51,238 bases of DNA from an uncultured Erysipelotrichaceae bacterium (GCA_945877405.1 CAMCSA010000014.1:1-51238); one strand, 5' to 3'; positions 7,795 through 19,067 are shown, counted from the stretch's first letter. The notes: generated by a model not told the origin, from the letters alone. Numbers and translations are program-made.

Positions 7795-7995
7795 ATGTCA
7801 GCAGAAAAGAACTTGCAATTTGAGCTTGAAGAATATATCAAACAAGGCAAACCTGGTCAAATTGAAAAGAGTGAAGCATGGCAGACTGCAATCGGTTTGC
7901 AGGCAGAAGATGGTTTGAAAACCTCTGCTTATCTGTTAACACTACATGATACTTACAATTCCATTTCGTGTGTGATAGATTATGTAAGTCATTAG
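7795..7995 (+). pseudogene. Truncated Fic/VbhA-like N-terminal fragment
   Basis: The first 47 or so residues (for example NLQFELEEYIKQG and EAWQTAIGLQ) resemble, from memory, the VbhA-like antitoxin segment found at the N-terminus of many Clostridia Fic proteins. The similarity stops after GLKTSAYLL. The remaining residues (TLHDTYNSISC and onward) do not fit and the frame ends before any Fic domain. No strong ribosome binding site is visible. It may be a decayed second Fic gene or a small antitoxin-like remnant. The break lies just before direct repeat copy B, so the rearrangement that placed the repeat probably truncated it. Confidence 0.5.
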
Positions 7996-8040
7996 TATAC
8001 TGTGACATTTTAAAACCTTCCTTGTATTTCGTTGTAGTTT

Positions 8041-8064
8041 GCAGAACACTGAGTCTGCAGTTTT
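8041..8064 (-). terminator. Hairpin after the ATPase gene
   Basis: AGTTTGCAGA/TCTGCAGTTTT-type pairing matches the terminator after the ABC operon. On the minus strand the T-tract is short, so it is a weak terminator for the ATPase gene. Confidence 0.4.
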
Positions 8065-8121
8065 CTGCATTTCTTCATTGAATAAATCGCAGAAGGAAAT
8101 CAGTAATTCCGATGATTGTAA
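8041..8121. repeat. 82-bp direct repeat, copy B
   Basis: This is the functional copy: it contains the stop codon (8075-8077) and last codons of the ATPase gene plus the hairpin GCAGA-ACACTGAG-TCTGC. Copy A lies at 6302-6383. Confidence 0.85.
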
Positions 8122-9382
8122 ACCCGTTTTCATCAAGTGTCTCATTGACAGGTTTGTTTATGACAACAATCTTTCGGATCTGATCATGTAACATCAGATA
8201 TGGTCTGAATTCTCTGGCTTTCGTCTGTGCGCTTGAAATATCTGCACTCACCTGAATATAGTATTGACGGGTACCTTTTCTGGCGTAAAAATCTACTTCA
8301 TTCGTATTTCTGACAGATTTCCCATTTACGTTTTTTTCAATTGTATCAAACGTTCCAACATTAACAGTGTATCCATGATAAAGCAGTTCATTATATACAA
8401 TGTTTTCCAGCATCTGTCCTTCATCAGGAAATGCAAAATTCAGACATGCATTCCTTAGCCCCGCATCAACAAAATAATACTTTCGAAGTGCACCGATCTC
8501 TGTCCTGCCTCTTAGATCAAAGCGCCGTGCTTCCCTGATCAGGAATGAATCCACAAAATATCCGATGAATTTTTCAACCGATGCCTTGTCTATTTTTTCG
8601 CGCGACACACTGACGTATGTATTAGCAATCTTTTCTGAATTCAGTAACGAACCGGTTCCTTCGCTGATGATACTGCATAGAGCATCCAAAGATTCGCCTT
8701 TCCTTAATCTGTTCCGCTCAATAATATCCTTGAAATATGTGGTTTGAAACAGCCTTTTCAGATAGTCTTTTCGATCATCTTCTTCTTTTATGACAGCTAA
8801 TGGCATACCACCATACTGCATGTATACATACAATGCCTCGGTTTTGGAACCACCTTTATATTCGTAGAATTCTTCAAATGACAGAGGATTGACATGAATG
8901 ATGACTGCTTTATCCCTTAACTGTGTCACGATATCAGACGAAAGCATCTTTGAATTCGATCCCGAAACATAAAGATCAATGTTTTTTTCCCTGGACAATC
9001 CGAGAATCACATCCGTAAATGAAATAATCTCTGTGTCATCTTTCTTTGCCAGAACATGTTTTCCATCTGTCAGATTAGGATTTATGATCGAATAAACCAT
9101 CTGTATTTCATCCAGAAATACAAAACATCTGTTCTTCCCCTTACAGTATTCCCGAACATAATCCCCAAGATAAAGTGGATCACGATAACGGATACTTCTG
9201 TCATCGTCAAGTTCTACAATTAATATCTCATCTTCAGCCACTCCGTGATGAAGCAGATAGTCACGGTACATTTCTTTCATCAGAAACGATTTTCCCACAC
9301 GCCGAAGTCCCGTTATGATTTTCGGGAAACCATTATCTCTGTTTTCAATCAGTTTATGAAGATATTTGTCACGCTTAATCAT
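8075..9382 (-). CDS. AAA ATPase with DUF4143-type C-terminus
   Basis: The 435-residue protein has a P-loop ATPase domain with Walker A ITGLRRVGKSFLM (about 23-35), a Walker B segment FVFLDEIQ (about 92-99) and a sensor-like segment YVSGSNSKML (about 148). A C-terminal region with DUF4143/restriction-like traits follows (NEVDFYARKG around residue 370). Proteins of this family are common in gut and oral bacteria and often stand alone; their role is unknown. The ribosome binding site AAGGAG lies 5 bases before the ATG. The upstream region has two copies of a palindrome flanking the likely promoter. Its 3' end was duplicated next to the ABC operon. Confidence 0.85.
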   Translation of the reverse strand: MIKRDKYLHKLIENRDNGFPKIITGLRRVGKSFLMKEMYRDYLLHHGVAEDEILIVELDDDRSIRYRDPLYLGDYVREYCKGKNRCFVFLDEIQMVYSIINPNLTDGKHVLAKKDDTEIISFTDVILGLSREKNIDLYVSGSNSKMLSSDIVTQLRDKAVIIHVNPLSFEEFYEYKGGSKTEALYVYMQYGGMPLAVIKEEDDRKDYLKRLFQTTYFKDIIERNRLRKGESLDALCSIISEGTGSLLNSEKIANTYVSVSREKIDKASVEKFIGYFVDSFLIREARRFDLRGRTEIGALRKYYFVDAGLRNACLNFAFPDEGQMLENIVYNELLYHGYTVNVGTFDTIEKNVNGKSVRNTNEVDFYARKGTRQYYIQVSADISSAQTKAREFRPYLMLHDQIRKIVVINKPVNETLDENGFTIIGITDFLLRFIQ

Positions 9383-9389
9383 ATAATCT

Positions 9390-9420
9390 CCTTTTTTGTA
9401 GAATTCTACAGTTTTTATGA
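9390..9420. repeat. Operator-like palindrome, proximal copy
   Basis: TGTAGAATTCTACA at 9397-9410 is a perfect 14-bp palindrome directly before the ribosome binding site of the ATPase gene. A longer unit continuing with AGTTTTTATGATTA is repeated 62 bases further upstream. Confidence 0.7.
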
Positions 9421-9451
9421 TTATTCACTTCTATATCTTATATTTTATTCA

Positions 9452-9485
9452 TTTATTTTGTAGATTTCTACAGTTTTTTTGATTA
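9452..9485. repeat. Operator-like palindrome, distal copy
   Basis: TGTAGATTTCTACA at 9459-9472 differs by one base from the proximal palindrome, and the following bases (GTTTTTTTGATTA) match it too. The two copies flank the AT-rich stretch where the ATPase promoter should lie. Confidence 0.7.
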
Positions 9486-9790
9486 GACAATAACAAAGGG
9501 TTAGGTGAGTGACTATCTGGTACAGATTAAATAATTGTTCATTTTCATCGTTCCTGTACGGGCATTTCATGCTCATCAGTCTGCAATATCTCCGTCAAGG
9601 ACAATATTGATTATGACACGTTTCAAGCCTGAGAAAGATTCACTTTTCGAGCTCAGGCAGAAATACGGGTTTTACTCTAAGGGGATCCATTACCACATAC
9701 TACTCCTACAATACATTGTCCACTGCAATTACACCCGATGGATGACAATATCACCTGTTGTAAACGTACATGCCTGAAGGCATTCACATA
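9486..9790. other. Intergenic region between ATPase and rpoC
   Basis: I see no supportable gene. There are short open frames, an inverted repeat CCTGAG/CTCAGG around 9630-9658 and a small palindrome ATGCCTGAAGGCAT near 9768. The DNA may be gene debris, but no family is recognisable. Confidence 0.45.
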
Positions 9791-9792
9791 CG

Positions 9793-9820
9793 AAAAAAGG
9801 CCTCGAAATAACGAGACCTT
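9793..9820 (-). terminator. rpoC terminator
   Basis: On the minus strand AAGGTCTCG, a short loop and CGAGGCCTT are followed by TTTT, a standard intrinsic terminator 14 bases after the rpoC stop codon. Confidence 0.9.
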
Positions 9821-9833
9821 CGTGTGTTATGGA

Positions 9834-12800
9834 TTATTCCACTGTATCAGCTTCACGTCCATCAATGTCACCAAGGACATCATCTGGAAGACGTGTTGCT
9901 TCTTCTTTTGCTTCTTCAAGAGCTCTGTTGGCTTCTCTTCTGATTTCAACCAGCTCATCAGCGACTTCTCTGATCATTCTGGAAGATTCACGATCGAAGT
10001 CTCTTCCTGTACCTGCAGGAATGAGCTTACCGATAATGACATTTTCCTTCAGACCTTCCAAATGGTCTACCTTGCCATGGATTGCAGCTTCTGTCAGGAC
10101 ACGTGTTGTTTCCTGGAAGGATGCTGCAGACAGGAAGGAGTCAGTTTCAACCGCCGCCTTGGAAATACCAAGCATGATTGGTGTGAACTTGGCTGGAGCC
10201 TTACCTTCATCCAGAGCTTCTTCATTGATCTGGTTCATGCGGATCAGAGATAATGTCTGACCTGCTGTCAGTCCTGTTTCGCCACTTTCAATGACGATTA
10301 CCTTCTTGAGCATCTGCTTGATCATTACTTCAAGATGCTTATCGGAGATATCGATGGACTGAGTAGCGTAAACCTTCTTGACTTCCTTCAGGATGTATTC
10401 CTGAACAGCTCTGACACCAGCTACTTCCAGCAGTTCCTTTGGTGCAATCTGACCTTCTGTCAGCTTTTCACCAGCGTGAACCTTTGTGCCGACCTTCATC
10501 CATGCGCGGATATTCTGGTTCTTATCACACTTATGCTCAACGGATTCTGTTTCATTTGTAACAGTGACAATACGACCAGTATTTGTATCGTTATCACGGA
10601 TATCTGTAATTTCACCGTCAATCTTGGAGATGACTGCGACACCCTTTGGTGTACGTGCTTCAAACAGTTCTTCGACACGAGGCAGACCCTGTGTGATATC
10701 ACCGCCTGCAGTTACCGCACCACCAGCGTGGAAGGATCTCATTGTCAGCTGTGTACCAGGTTCACCGATTGCCTGTGCGGCCATGATACCAACAGCTTCA
10801 CCTTCTTCTACCAGGTTGCCTGTAGCCATGTTACGGCCATAGCACTTACGGCAGATACCCTTTTCTGCTTCACATGTGAAGACATTACGGATATATACAA
10901 GAGCGTGAGCATCAGCACACTTTCTTGCCAGTTCATCTGTCAGATATGTATCAGCTTCAACAAGCAATTCACCTGTTTCCGGATGCATGACATCACTTGC
11001 TGTATAGTAACCTGCGAGTCGATCAAACATGGATTCAATGATGGAACCGTTCTTGTTGTCGAAGATTGCACCATATGTATCCTGCTTGATGTTGCCAAGC
11101 TGGTCAGTATATGCAGCAGATCCGTCAATCAGATAGCCACGTTCTGTTCCACAGTCTTCTTCTGTGATAACGACTTCCTGAGCGACATCGACAAGTCTTC
11201 TTGTCAGATAACCGGATTCAGCAGTCTTCAGAGCGGTATCGGTCAGACCCTTACGTACACCATGAGATGCGTTGAAGAATTCAGACACTGTCATACCTTC
11301 ACGGAAAGAAGAATAAATCGGGACTTCGATAATAGATGGCTGGTATGTCTTGGACTTGGACTGAGTAGGACGTGCCATCAGACCACGCATACCTGCAAGC
11401 TGAGTAAAGTGGTTCTTGTTACCACGGGCACCAGAAACTGCCATCATGTTGATTGGTGACATTCTTGGTAAGGAAGCCATCAGTGTATCACCGACATGTT
11501 CCTTGATATCATACCAGAGCTTGGAGAACTGAGCTTCCCATTCCTGAGGAGTCAGAAGACCTCTGTCTCTGAGTCTGTTAAGTACTTCAGCCTGCTTCTT
11601 ACCTTCTTCTACCATGTCGTCCTTATGTGGAGCAACCTTGATATCAGAAAGTGCTACTGTCATACCTGCTACTGTAGAGTACAGATAACCCATGTCCTTG
11701 AGGTTATCGAGAACATCGGATGTTCTTGTAATGTGGGAATCCACAAAACCGTCGCCGTTCTTGTACTTGTCAAATACTGCCGCAATCAGATTACCGAGAT
11801 CCTTCTTCTTGAATTCTGCATGTAATGGACGTTCCGCGATTTCCTTACGGATATCGGCACCCATCGGCAGGAATTCAGAATCCGGTGTTGCAACAAGTGC
11901 TTTTGCACTGGCTTCATTGACATATGGGAAGTCAGCCGGTAATGCCTGGTTGAAAATGATCTTACCGACAGTCGTAACAAGATACTTGCCGTTCTGTTCT
12001 TCCGTAAAGCATGTCTTACCAACTGCATTTGCAGGTACAGCGATTCTGGAGTGCAGATGAACAACATGTGTATCATAAGCCATCAGGATTTCATTGATAT
12101 CCTTGAAGACATGACCTTCGTTGTCACCATATCTTCTCCACTTTTCAGCTTCTACCTTTTCTCCCAGTGCTTCCAGACGGTCAGCCTTGGCATAGAACTC
12201 TTCAGCCTTTTCTTCCATGTTCAGATAGAAGTTACCAAGAACCAGGTCCTGACCTGGAGTAACGATCGGCTTACCATCCTTAGGGCCAAGGATGTTATTG
12301 GCACCAAGCATCAGTACTTCTGTCTCGGCTCTTGCCATTTCTCCAAGTGGGAGATGGACAGCCATCTGGTCACCGTCGAAGTCAGCGTTGAAGGCTGGAC
12401 ATACTAACGGATGGACACGGATTGCACGTCCTTCAACAAGACGAGGGAAGAATGCCTGAATACCAAGTCTGTGCAGAGTAGGTGCACGGTTCAGGAATAC
12501 CGGATGTCCTTCAATAACTGTTTCCACACAGTCCCAAACGCGTGGATCCTGACGGTTGATCAGTCTTTCCGCTGTCTTAGGGTTTGTGGCAATCTGCTGA
12601 TTGACAAGTTCATTGATGACAAACGGCTTATACAGAGATAATGCCATTTCCTTTGGCAGACCACACTGCCACATCTTCAGATATGGACCGATCGCGATAA
12701 CGGAACGGCCGGAGAAGTCGACACGCTTACCTAACAGGTTCTGACGGAAACGACCCTGCTTACCCTTCAGGGAATGAGACAAAGACTTGAGCGCACGTCC

Positions 12801-13727
12801 ACCTGCACCTGTAATCGGCTTGGAACGACGTCCGTTATCAATCAGAGCGTCTACTGCTTCCTGCAGCATTCTCTTTTCATTCTGAACGATGATTGCCGGA
12901 GTACCAAGTTCCAGCAGTTTCTTCAGACGGTTGTTACGTGTAATGACTCTGCGGTACAGGTCATTCAGATCGGATGTGGCGAAACGGCCACCATCCAGCT
13001 GTAACATCGGTCTTAAATCCGGTGGAATGACAGGAAGGACTGTCATGACCATCCATTCCGGCTTGTTATCGGAATGCAGGAATGCTTCAACTGTATCCAA
13101 ACGCTTGATCAGCTTCTTACGCTTTTCACCAGTTGTGCCTTCCAGTTCCTTCATAATGCCGTCATACTCTGCCTGAACATCAACCTGTTCGAGCAGTGTT
13201 CTGACAGCTTCTGCACCAGTCTGTGCCACAAATGAGCCAGGACCGTATTCAGCCGTCAGATGACGGAGTTCGTTTTCACGCAGAATCTGCTTATAAGCAA
13301 GACCTGTATCACCTGGATCCGTAACAACCCAGCAGACGAAGTATACAACTTCTTCCAGCTGCTTTGGCGGGATGTTGAGCAGTAGAGACATTCTGGATGG
13401 AATACCTCTTAAATACCAGATGTGCGCAACCGGAGCTGCCAGTTCAATGTGACCCATTCTTTCTCTTCTGACGGAAGACTTTGTGATTTCAACACCACAA
13501 CGGTCACATACAACACCCTGGTAGCGGATCTTCTTATATTTTCCACATGCACATTCCCAGTCCTTCTGAGGACCGAAAATGCGCTCGCAGAACAGACCGT
13601 CCTTTTCAGGTTTCTGAGAACGGTAATTGATTGTTTCAGGCTTCTTTACTTCGCCATAGGACCATTCACGGATTTTTTCAGGTGAGGCGAGTCCGATTTT
13701 CATCGCCGTAAAGTTGTTGATATTCAT
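9834..13727 (-). CDS. rpoC: RNA polymerase beta' subunit
   Basis: The 1297-residue beta' subunit is of normal length for Firmicutes. It has the N-terminal zinc site (CACGK...CDRCG), the catalytic magnesium loop NADFDGDQM with three Asp residues, the trigger-loop area [16 protein letters not shown] and the second zinc site ([13 protein letters not shown]). The start follows rpoB by 12 bases and has a good AGGAGG, so the two genes form one operon with the terminator at 9793-9820. It forms the active-site cleft of RNA polymerase with RpoB. Nothing in the sequence looks broken. Confidence 0.98.
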   Translation of the reverse strand: MNINNFTAMKIGLASPEKIREWSYGEVKKPETINYRSQKPEKDGLFCERIFGPQKDWECACGKYKKIRYQGVVCDRCGVEITKSSVRRERMGHIELAAPVAHIWYLRGIPSRMSLLLNIPPKQLEEVVYFVCWVVTDPGDTGLAYKQILRENELRHLTAEYGPGSFVAQTGAEAVRTLLEQVDVQAEYDGIMKELEGTTGEKRKKLIKRLDTVEAFLHSDNKPEWMVMTVLPVIPPDLRPMLQLDGGRFATSDLNDLYRRVITRNNRLKKLLELGTPAIIVQNEKRMLQEAVDALIDNGRRSKPITGAGGRALKSLSHSLKGKQGRFRQNLLGKRVDFSGRSVIAIGPYLKMWQCGLPKEMALSLYKPFVINELVNQQIATNPKTAERLINRQDPRVWDCVETVIEGHPVFLNRAPTLHRLGIQAFFPRLVEGRAIRVHPLVCPAFNADFDGDQMAVHLPLGEMARAETEVLMLGANNILGPKDGKPIVTPGQDLVLGNFYLNMEEKAEEFYAKADRLEALGEKVEAEKWRRYGDNEGHVFKDINEILMAYDTHVVHLHSRIAVPANAVGKTCFTEEQNGKYLVTTVGKIIFNQALPADFPYVNEASAKALVATPDSEFLPMGADIRKEIAERPLHAEFKKKDLGNLIAAVFDKYKNGDGFVDSHITRTSDVLDNLKDMGYLYSTVAGMTVALSDIKVAPHKDDMVEEGKKQAEVLNRLRDRGLLTPQEWEAQFSKLWYDIKEHVGDTLMASLPRMSPINMMAVSGARGNKNHFTQLAGMRGLMARPTQSKSKTYQPSIIEVPIYSSFREGMTVSEFFNASHGVRKGLTDTALKTAESGYLTRRLVDVAQEVVITEEDCGTERGYLIDGSAAYTDQLGNIKQDTYGAIFDNKNGSIIESMFDRLAGYYTASDVMHPETGELLVEADTYLTDELARKCADAHALVYIRNVFTCEAEKGICRKCYGRNMATGNLVEEGEAVGIMAAQAIGEPGTQLTMRSFHAGGAVTAGGDITQGLPRVEELFEARTPKGVAVISKIDGEITDIRDNDTNTGRIVTVTNETESVEHKCDKNQNIRAWMKVGTKVHAGEKLTEGQIAPKELLEVAGVRAVQEYILKEVKKVYATQSIDISDKHLEVMIKQMLKKVIVIESGETGLTAGQTLSLIRMNQINEEALDEGKAPAKFTPIMLGISKAAVETDSFLSAASFQETTRVLTEAAIHGKVDHLEGLKENVIIGKLIPAGTGRDFDRESSRMIREVADELVEIRREANRALEEAKEEATRLPDDVLGDIDGREADTVE

Positions 13728-13739
13728 CTGACTTCCTCC

Positions 13740-16700
13740 TTATTCTTCACCATAGTCCATGTCGTCGACACCGACAACAGCAGCTTCTTCAGGCAGGTCT
13801 TCTTCCAGACCGTCCTTGATTGTCAGAGCATCGAGATCTTCAGCTGCGCTGACATAGTTCTGACGGGAAATATCAAGGGTTGTTTCTTCCTTGAGTTCTT
13901 CCTGTTCCATCTGCTTGAGATCCATTTCGTTGCCATCGTCATCCATCATACGTACATCCAGAGCAAGTGCCTGAAGTTCGTGAACCATGACACGGAAGGA
14001 TTCCGGAATACCTGGTTCTGGCAGATCCTTACCCTTGACGATTGCTTCGTATGTCTTGGTTCTGCCCATGATATCATCTGACTTGACTGTCAGGATTTCC
14101 TGTAATGTGTATGCAGCACCATAGCCTTCCAGAGCCCAGACTTCCATTTCACCGAATCTCTGACCACCATTCTGTGCCTTACCACCTAATGGCTGCTGAG
14201 TAACAAGTGAGTATGGACCTGTTGCACGTGCGTGCAGCTTGTCGTCGACCATGTGCGCCAGCTTGATCATATACATGACACCGACAGAGATACGTTCATC
14301 GTAAGCTTCACCAGTCATACCATCATGCAGTACATACTTACCATCGGCAGATACACCTGCTTCAGCCATGATGTCTCTGAGGTCTTCATTGGATACACCA
14401 TCGAATACCGGTGTGGCAAACTTGACGCCAAGAGCCTTTGCTGCCATACCAAGATGGAGTTCAAGCACCTGACCGATGTTCATACGGGAAGGAACGCCGA
14501 ATGGGTTCAGCATGATATCGATTGGTGTACCATCTTCCATATATGGCATGTCTTCTACAGGGTTGATCTTGGAGATGACACCCTTGTTACCATGACGGCC
14601 GGCCATCTTATCACCTTCAGAGATCTTTCTCTTCTGAACGATATAGACCTTGACGACTTCATTGACACCAGGTGCCAGTTCTGTATCCTTGTCCTTTCTG
14701 TTGAAGACACGGACGGAGTGAACTGTACCGGCACCACCATGAGGTACCTTTAATGAGTTATCACGTACTTCTCTGGACTTTTCACCGAAGATTGCAAGCA
14801 GCAGCTTTTCTTCCGGTGTAGCTTCAGACTGTCCCTTTGGAGTTACCTTTCCGACAAGGATATCACCTTCGCGGACTTCAGCACCGACCATGACAATACC
14901 ACGGGAGTCCAGATTGCGGCATGCACTTTCGGATACGTTTGGAATATCACGTGTGATTTCTTCATCACCAAGTTTTGTGCTGCGGCATTCAATGTCATAT
15001 TCTTCAATATGCACGGATGTATAGAAGTCTTCAGACTGCATTCTTTCAGACATGATGACAGCATCTTCATAGTTGTAACCATGCCATGTCATAAAGGCAA
15101 CAGTAACGTTCTGACCAAGCGCCAGTTCACCGTTTTCCATGGATGGACCATCTGCAAGGATGTCTCCTGGCTTTACCTTTTCTCCCTGCCATACAATCGG
15201 CTTCTGATTCAAACAGGTAGAAGAGTTGGAGCGGTCATACTTTGTCAGCTGATAAACGGTTTCCTTACCATTTTCATCTTCTGTAACGATTGTCTTTGCA
15301 TCAACGTAAGTGACTGTACCTTCTGCAGTAGCAACGCATGCTGCACCAGAATAACGTCCTACAGCATATTCCATACCTGTTCCGACATATGGAGAATGCG
15401 GATTGAGAAGCGGTACGGCCTGACGCTGCATGTTGGCACCCATCAGAGCTCTGTGTCCGTCATCGTTTTCCAGGAAAGGAACGCATGCGGTAGCGACAGA
15501 AACTGTCTGACGCGGAGATACGTCTGCGTAGTCAACTTCATCTGTTGATACCATGACTGTTTCACCCGCAATACGGGCAACTACCTGATCACCGACCAGC
15601 TTGCCGTCGACGATTTCATCGACCTGGGCAATAACGTGATCATATTCCTCAGCTGCATCCATATAACGGATTTCATTTGTCAATGTGCCATCCTTTTCAA
15701 CCTTACGATAAGGTGTTTCCAGGAAGCCGTATTCATTGACCTTTGCATATGTTGTCAGGTAGTTGATCAGACCGATGTTTGGACCTTCTGGTGTTTCAAT
15801 CGGACAGATTCTACCATAGTGAGAGTTGTGAATATCACGTACTTCAAAGCTTGCTCTTTCACGTGTCAGACCACCAGGACCAAGCGCGGAGATACGTCTT
15901 TTGTTGGAAAGTTCAGCCAGAGGGTTTTCCTGATCCATGAACTGTGACAGCTGGGAAGAGGAGAAGAACTCCTTGATGGCTGCAGTGAGTGGACGTGTAT
16001 TTGTCAGCTGCTTTGGTGTCAGGCTTGCAACTTCAGAAATGGACATTCTTTCCTTGACGACTCTTTCCATACGGGAAAGACCGATACGGAACTGGTTCTG
16101 AATCAGTTCACCAACAGTACGGATACGTCTGTTTGCCAGCATATCGATATCATCCTGGTTACCAACGCCATCCAGCATTGTCAGTTCATAGTCATACAGT
16201 GCATACATGTCACTCATTGTGATTGTATGCTTGTCATTGAGCGGATCAATACCGATCAGCTTTACACGTGCGCCATCAATCGTATCCACATGGATTTCCT
16301 GAACGGCTGCACCAACCAGCCAGAGTGTAACGCCTTCATCCTTTGTCGCAGCTGCTGTAATTGCTTCCTTACCTGCAACAGTCAGAACATCCAGTTCCAT
16401 ATCCGGGATGTAGCGGGAAACAAGCAGTTCACCTTCTTCATCAACCAGATCCAGATCATCCTTTGTTGCACGTCCGATAACATACAGACGGTTGCCGTAG
16501 TTCAGGACAGCATTGACATTATTGTTGTTGACTGTAACAGGCTGTGCATAGATGCCTGTATAGATGTCAACTGTTTCAAATTCCTCAGCAATAGCTCTGA
16601 CATCTTCTTCTGTCAGAATTGTACCAAGTTCGCTGTTTGCACGATCAGATTCACCTTCCAGATCTTCCGCAAGAACACGACCTACCAGGCAGCTTTCATT

Positions 16701-17912
16701 GCCCTTGACTGTAACTGTAGCAACAGTCGGATGGGAGAATCTGTGAACAAACGGCAGTGCACGCATATTGATGCCTCTGTTGATTTCATCTCTGAGGCGG
16801 TTACGTACTTCCTTTGTTACTTCAGTGCCCTTCTTTGCCAGAACTCTGCCATTGGCACCGATCAGATCTTCTGCCAGAATGTTGCCTTCCATACGATCCA
16901 GAATGTTCAGCTTCTTTCTGACCTTATAACGACCTGCCTTTGTCAGGTCATATCTTCGATAATCGAAGAACTTGGCGTCCATCAGGTTAAGAGCACCATC
17001 AACAGTTGCAATTTCATCTGCTCTCTGGTTCTCATAAACACTTAATAACGCTTCCTGTGTTGTATTTGTCTTGTCTGCCGCAAGAGTATTCTTCACTTCT
17101 TCATAGTTTCCGAATACAGATGTATACAGAAGCATGTAGTCGTTCTGATATTCACGTGTCTCTTCCGGTACAACAACATCTTCATATACCTCATGACCAA
17201 GAGCCTTGAGGAACTTCTTCATGCCTGTTGTATCAAACGCATCGTCACCCTTTTCATGATTGAAGGACATGCCGATCGCCTTGAAAAGAATAGAGGAAAG
17301 AATCTTTCTTCTACGGTCGATTGATACATTGAGAATACGACCAAGCGCTGCCTTTTTGTCGTCGCTCATGAATTCCAGCCATGTACCACGGCTTGGGATC
17401 AGTTCACATGTGTATGTATCCTTACCTGTTCTTTCTTCGTTGACAATATCGAAGTAAGCGCCAGGAGAACGTACGATCTGTGAAACAATTACACGTTCCG
17501 CACCGTTGATAATGAATGTACCGGTTGGTGTCATCAAAGGGAAGTCACCGAGGAACACTTCTTCCCACTTTGTCAGGACTTCACCTGTTTCCGGATCTAC
17601 TACTTCGAGTTCCATGCGCGCCTTTAAAGGAGCACAATAGTTGATCTCTTTGTACTTGCATTCATTGATTGAGTACTTTGGTTCACCGAATTCATAATCC
17701 AGAAACTTCAGACGGATATTTCCGTTATAGTTGGAAATCGGGTAGATATCTTCAAATACCTCACGGATTCCCTCCCTGAGAAACCAGTCAAAAGAGTCTG
17801 TCTGAATTTCAGTCAGATCCGGCATTTCAAGACCGGAAGATACTTTGGAATAATCTCTGCGAACAGCTTTGTTGCCGTAATGCACAACGTGGTATGTCTG
17901 CTTTGTGTCCAT
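13740..17912 (-). CDS. rpoB: RNA polymerase beta subunit
   Basis: The start chosen gives 1390 residues; AAAGGA lies 9 bases before this ATG, and an ATG 24 bases further upstream lacks such a site. Conserved segments include [30 protein letters not shown] and [20 protein letters not shown]. Two points stand out. First, the protein is about 200 residues longer than B. subtilis RpoB; most of the excess lies between roughly residues 385 and 575, just before the conserved [15 protein letters not shown]. Second, the rifampicin pocket is [21 protein letters not shown], where Asn670 replaces the His that is residue 526 in E. coli; Asp516 and Ser531 equivalents are kept. Confidence 0.98.
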   Translation of the reverse strand: MDTKQTYHVVHYGNKAVRRDYSKVSSGLEMPDLTEIQTDSFDWFLREGIREVFEDIYPISNYNGNIRLKFLDYEFGEPKYSINECKYKEINYCAPLKARMELEVVDPETGEVLTKWEEVFLGDFPLMTPTGTFIINGAERVIVSQIVRSPGAYFDIVNEERTGKDTYTCELIPSRGTWLEFMSDDKKAALGRILNVSIDRRRKILSSILFKAIGMSFNHEKGDDAFDTTGMKKFLKALGHEVYEDVVVPEETREYQNDYMLLYTSVFGNYEEVKNTLAADKTNTTQEALLSVYENQRADEIATVDGALNLMDAKFFDYRRYDLTKAGRYKVRKKLNILDRMEGNILAEDLIGANGRVLAKKGTEVTKEVRNRLRDEINRGINMRALPFVHRFSHPTVATVTVKGNESCLVGRVLAEDLEGESDRANSELGTILTEEDVRAIAEEFETVDIYTGIYAQPVTVNNNNVNAVLNYGNRLYVIGRATKDDLDLVDEEGELLVSRYIPDMELDVLTVAGKEAITAAATKDEGVTLWLVGAAVQEIHVDTIDGARVKLIGIDPLNDKHTITMSDMYALYDYELTMLDGVGNQDDIDMLANRRIRTVGELIQNQFRIGLSRMERVVKERMSISEVASLTPKQLTNTRPLTAAIKEFFSSSQLSQFMDQENPLAELSNKRRISALGPGGLTRERASFEVRDIHNSHYGRICPIETPEGPNIGLINYLTTYAKVNEYGFLETPYRKVEKDGTLTNEIRYMDAAEEYDHVIAQVDEIVDGKLVGDQVVARIAGETVMVSTDEVDYADVSPRQTVSVATACVPFLENDDGHRALMGANMQRQAVPLLNPHSPYVGTGMEYAVGRYSGAACVATAEGTVTYVDAKTIVTEDENGKETVYQLTKYDRSNSSTCLNQKPIVWQGEKVKPGDILADGPSMENGELALGQNVTVAFMTWHGYNYEDAVIMSERMQSEDFYTSVHIEEYDIECRSTKLGDEEITRDIPNVSESACRNLDSRGIVMVGAEVREGDILVGKVTPKGQSEATPEEKLLLAIFGEKSREVRDNSLKVPHGGAGTVHSVRVFNRKDKDTELAPGVNEVVKVYIVQKRKISEGDKMAGRHGNKGVISKINPVEDMPYMEDGTPIDIMLNPFGVPSRMNIGQVLELHLGMAAKALGVKFATPVFDGVSNEDLRDIMAEAGVSADGKYVLHDGMTGEAYDERISVGVMYMIKLAHMVDDKLHARATGPYSLVTQQPLGGKAQNGGQRFGEMEVWALEGYGAAYTLQEILTVKSDDIMGRTKTYEAIVKGKDLPEPGIPESFRVMVHELQALALDVRMMDDDGNEMDLKQMEQEELKEETTLDISRQNYVSAAEDLDALTIKDGLEEDLPEEAAVVGVDDMDYGEE

Positions 17913-18013
17913 ATTTCGCCATCCTTTCGCCTGCATTGCTTAACGCCGAAAAAGGGCAGTTTACCCTTATTAATTCGACTTTTTTACAATTTAATATATT
18001 AACACGGTTTCAT
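17913..18013 (-). other. Leader between rsmC-like gene and rpoB
   Basis: On the minus strand AAGGG-TAAACTG-CCCTTTTT forms a short hairpin with a T-tract at about 17951-17970, a possible weak attenuator before rpoB. The rest is AT-rich with no clear -35 box. Confidence 0.35.
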
Positions 18014-18652
18014 TCAATCCGTCAATTTTTGCCCCTGGATTACCCAGAAACCACGATCTCTTTCAAGAATCGTACAATTGCCGAAGATTTCCTGAAACTT
18101 CTTCACAGCACTTTCTGCGCCCTGTTTTCTTCGGATTACCGCTATGAGCTCTCCATTCTCACAAAGATGTTCATAGGCAGCCTCAAACATTCCATAGATG
18201 TTCTTTTTACCTGTCCGGATTGGAGGATTGGTAATCACATAATCGAATGTGTCATGGATCATTTCAAATCCATCAGAAATCAGACAGTCGCATGGAGCGC
18301 TGTTCTGCGCACAGTTGATCCGTGCAAGTTCTACTGCACGGGGATTGATATCTGCCATTGTGACAGATGTGTCTGGAAACTGTGTCTTAAGCGTAATGCC
18401 GATGACACCATATCCGCATCCAAGGTCCAGAACATTCCCGTGGACGCCTCTTTCACAGACGACAGAAAGAAGAATTTCACTTCCTTCATCAATTTCTGTT
18501 TTCGAGAAAACTCCATTGTCTGTCGTAAAAGTGAACAGATGCCCCGAAAACCGGAAAGAATGATCCTTCCGGTTTTTGATCAGATTTCGGTTGTCGGTAT
18601 AATAGTGTGCCGTATAACCTGGTTCCTTTCTAGGGCTGAAAAGCCGAATCAA
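18014..18652 (-). CDS. RsmC/YbxB-like class I methyltransferase
   Basis: The 212-residue protein resembles the YbxB/RsmC family, which methylates guanine in 16S rRNA in E. coli (G1207). It has the SAM-binding segment VLDLGCGYGVIGI (about 88-100) and the catalytic NPPIRTGKK motif (about 150-158), typical of guanine N2 methyltransferases. The family normally begins near HYY (residue 16 here), but no ATG, GTG or TTG occurs at that point even though AGAAAGGA lies just before it. The TTG at 18652 with AAAGG upstream is the usable start. It lies between rplL and rpoB, as ybxB does in Bacillus. Confidence 0.85.
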   Translation of the reverse strand: MIRLFSPRKEPGYTAHYYTDNRNLIKNRKDHSFRFSGHLFTFTTDNGVFSKTEIDEGSEILLSVVCERGVHGNVLDLGCGYGVIGITLKTQFPDTSVTMADINPRAVELARINCAQNSAPCDCLISDGFEMIHDTFDYVITNPPIRTGKKNIYGMFEAAYEHLCENGELIAVIRRKQGAESAVKKFQEIFGNCTILERDRGFWVIQGQKLTD

Positions 18653-18698
18653 TCATCCGGCCTTTCATCATTGTTTTTAATAAGATTTCTTAAGTGAA

Positions 18699-19067
18699 TT
18701 ATTTGAATTCAACTGTAGCACCAGCGTCTGTGAGCTGCTTCTTGATGTCTTCAGCTTCATCAACGGAGATGTCCTTCTTGATTTCTGCTGGAGCGCCGTC
18801 AACAAGCTTCTTAGCGTCAACCAGACCAAGACCTGTGATACCACGAACAACCTTGATTACGCCAACCTTGGAAGCACCAACTTCCTTCAGTACTACTGTA
18901 ACTGTGGAAGGAGCAGCTTCTTCAGCTGGAGCAGCAGCTGCAACTGCAACTGGAGCAGCAGCGGATACGCCATACTTGTCTTCGATTGCTTTTACGAGTT
19001 CGTTGAGTTCGAGAATTGTAGCTTCATCTAAATAAGCAAGAATTTCTTCCTGTGTTAACTTTGCCAT
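18699..19067 (-). CDS. rplL: Ribosomal protein L7/L12
   Basis: The 122-residue stalk protein has the N-terminal dimerisation helix, an Ala-rich hinge and the C-terminal factor-binding domain with [21 protein letters not shown]. The start has a good AGGAGG-type site. It follows rplJ by 14 bases and shares its L10-controlled leader. It recruits translation factors to the ribosome. Confidence 0.98.
   Translation of the reverse strand: MAKLTQEEILAYLDEATILELNELVKAIEDKYGVSAAAPVAVAAAAPAEEAAPSTVTVVLKEVGASKVGVIKVVRGITGLGLVDAKKLVDGAPAEIKKDISVDEAEDIKKQLTDAGATVEFK

Noticed and set aside
9535-9777. Plus-strand open frame between ATPase and rpoC
   Set aside because: No ribosome binding site, no recognisable family and atypical composition.
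10335-11459. Long open frame on the plus strand opposite rpoC
   Set aside because: It is a shadow of rpoC, with an unusual Cys/Ser-rich product, no ribosome binding site and no family; rpoC is certain.
16227-17045. Long open frame on the plus strand opposite rpoB
   Set aside because: It is a Cys/Ile-rich shadow of rpoB with no recognisable domain.
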